21,351 nt of DNA from a virus: positions 1 through 21,351 of the IMG/VR virus record IMGVR_UViG_3300005838_000078. One strand, given 5' to 3'. The notes below the pieces were generated by a model. The model was not told the DNA's origin and ran no database searches. It worked only from the letters and a program-made list of their open reading frames with translations. Shown here one piece after another: positions 20,998 through 21,351 of this stretch. The translations under genes were made by a program, and so were the position numbers. How positions within the stretch are numbered: position 1 is the stretch's first letter; each line of letters starts with the position of its first letter.

Positions 20998-21197
20998 AGA
21001 CGTACTACGTTGTTTTTGTCGCGGATCATTCAGAATCTTTGGCGGTTGGCGCAACGACGGATTTGGCGGTTGCCGAAGCTCGAGTGGCGTATATCCTTGA
21101 GAATGGATATCGCCAGACGTTCAGCGATGGTGATCATTACGTGTATGAGAATGCATATTTTGAGACGGTTCTCGAGCTCGCAGATGTGAGGAAGTAA
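20994..21197 (+). CDS. Hypothetical protein, 67 aa
   Basis: No family recognised. The pattern is strand-helix-strand: TYYVVFVADHSESLAVGATTD, then LAVAEARVAYILENGYRQTF, then YVYENAYFETVLELADVRK. ATGA overlap with the upstream gene. GAGGAAG in its end serves the following gene. Confidence 0.7.
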   Translation: MKTYYVVFVADHSESLAVGATTDLAVAEARVAYILENGYRQTFSDGDHYVYENAYFETVLELADVRK

Positions 21198-21198
21198 G

Positions 21199-21351
21199 AT
21201 GGCCTATCAAGAAGGCTACAACGCCGGATGGGAATTTCACCTGGGATCGGGTGAGTATCAAGAAAATCCTTACCGGTGTGGAACCGACGAGGAAAGCCAG
21301 GAATACTACGATTGGGAGCGCGGGTTTAACGACGCCGCGGAAGATTCTTGA
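21199..21351 (+). CDS. RMF-like small protein, 50 aa
   Basis: A 50-residue protein with the layout of ribosome modulation factor: AYQEGYNAGW at the start, ENPY in the middle and WERGFNDAAED at the end (E. coli RMF: AHQRGYQAG, CPY, WLGGWREAMAD). RMF dimerises 70S ribosomes into inactive 100S particles; small phage relatives of this family exist, with unknown roles. It is more acidic than RMF, which is basic, so ribosome binding may be lost or different. GAGGAAG precedes the ATG. The TGA is the last base triplet of the window. Confidence 0.68.
   Translation: MAYQEGYNAGWEFHLGSGEYQENPYRCGTDEESQEYYDWERGFNDAAEDS

Noticed and set aside
1-21351. tRNA genes, CRISPR arrays, insertion sequences
   Set aside because: No cloverleaf-like stretches were noticed in the few noncoding gaps, and no regularly spaced repeats or transposase motifs. 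Not excluded by computation.

Overview
The window reads as part of a virulent T4-superfamily tailed phage (myovirus) genome. Every supported gene is on the + strand, genes abut or overlap by 1-4 nt, and the backbone is the T4 replication and late-transcription core: UvsW helicase, late sigma factor gp55, recombination nuclease gp47/gp46, sliding clamp gp45, clamp loader gp44/gp62 and translational repressor RegA. The host cannot be read from the sequence. The style of the QueD homologue and my memory of related phages suggest an alphaproteobacterial host, but only weakly.

Layout. Bases 1-5193 hold the end of uvsW, a small membrane protein, 55, a small ORF, 47, a small ORF and 46. Bases 5190-8585 are an accessory block of small proteins, which also encodes a YspA-type SLOG protein (6062), a peptide deformylase (7035) and a two-repeat MazG-like protein (7956). 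Bases 8557-15638 hold a 7-deazaguanine block: queE, two small ORFs, then a chain running queD-folE-dpdA-ino1-queC-glycosyltransferase in which each gene overlaps the next by exactly 4 nt. Bases 15651-18015 hold a small membrane protein, a protein with a DUF3310-like end, the sliding clamp and a GT-A glycosyltransferase with a lysine-rich tail. Bases 18016-20438 hold a promoter with a perfect palindrome, tiny membrane ORFs, 44, two small ORFs, 62 and regA. The window ends with small early-type genes, the last of which resembles ribosome modulation factor (RMF).

How it works together. FolE, QueD, QueE and QueC form the complete route from GTP to preQ0. DpdA-type transglycosylases exchange guanine in DNA for such a base, so the phage probably carries 7-deazaguanine in its DNA as protection against restriction. 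The unusual point is a full-length myo-inositol-phosphate synthase fused by translational coupling into the middle of this operon, between dpdA and queC, with a GT-B glycosyltransferase coupled to the end. This suggests an undescribed inositol- or sugar-bearing hypermodification of 7-deazaguanine DNA, or a linked inositol-glycoside pathway.

Transcription appears to use strong sigma70-like promoters of a shared design (cTTGACAT, 16-17 nt, TACTAT or similar). Three of them also share flanking sequence, and two share an almost identical leader. No tRNA, CRISPR array, insertion sequence or convincing terminator was seen.
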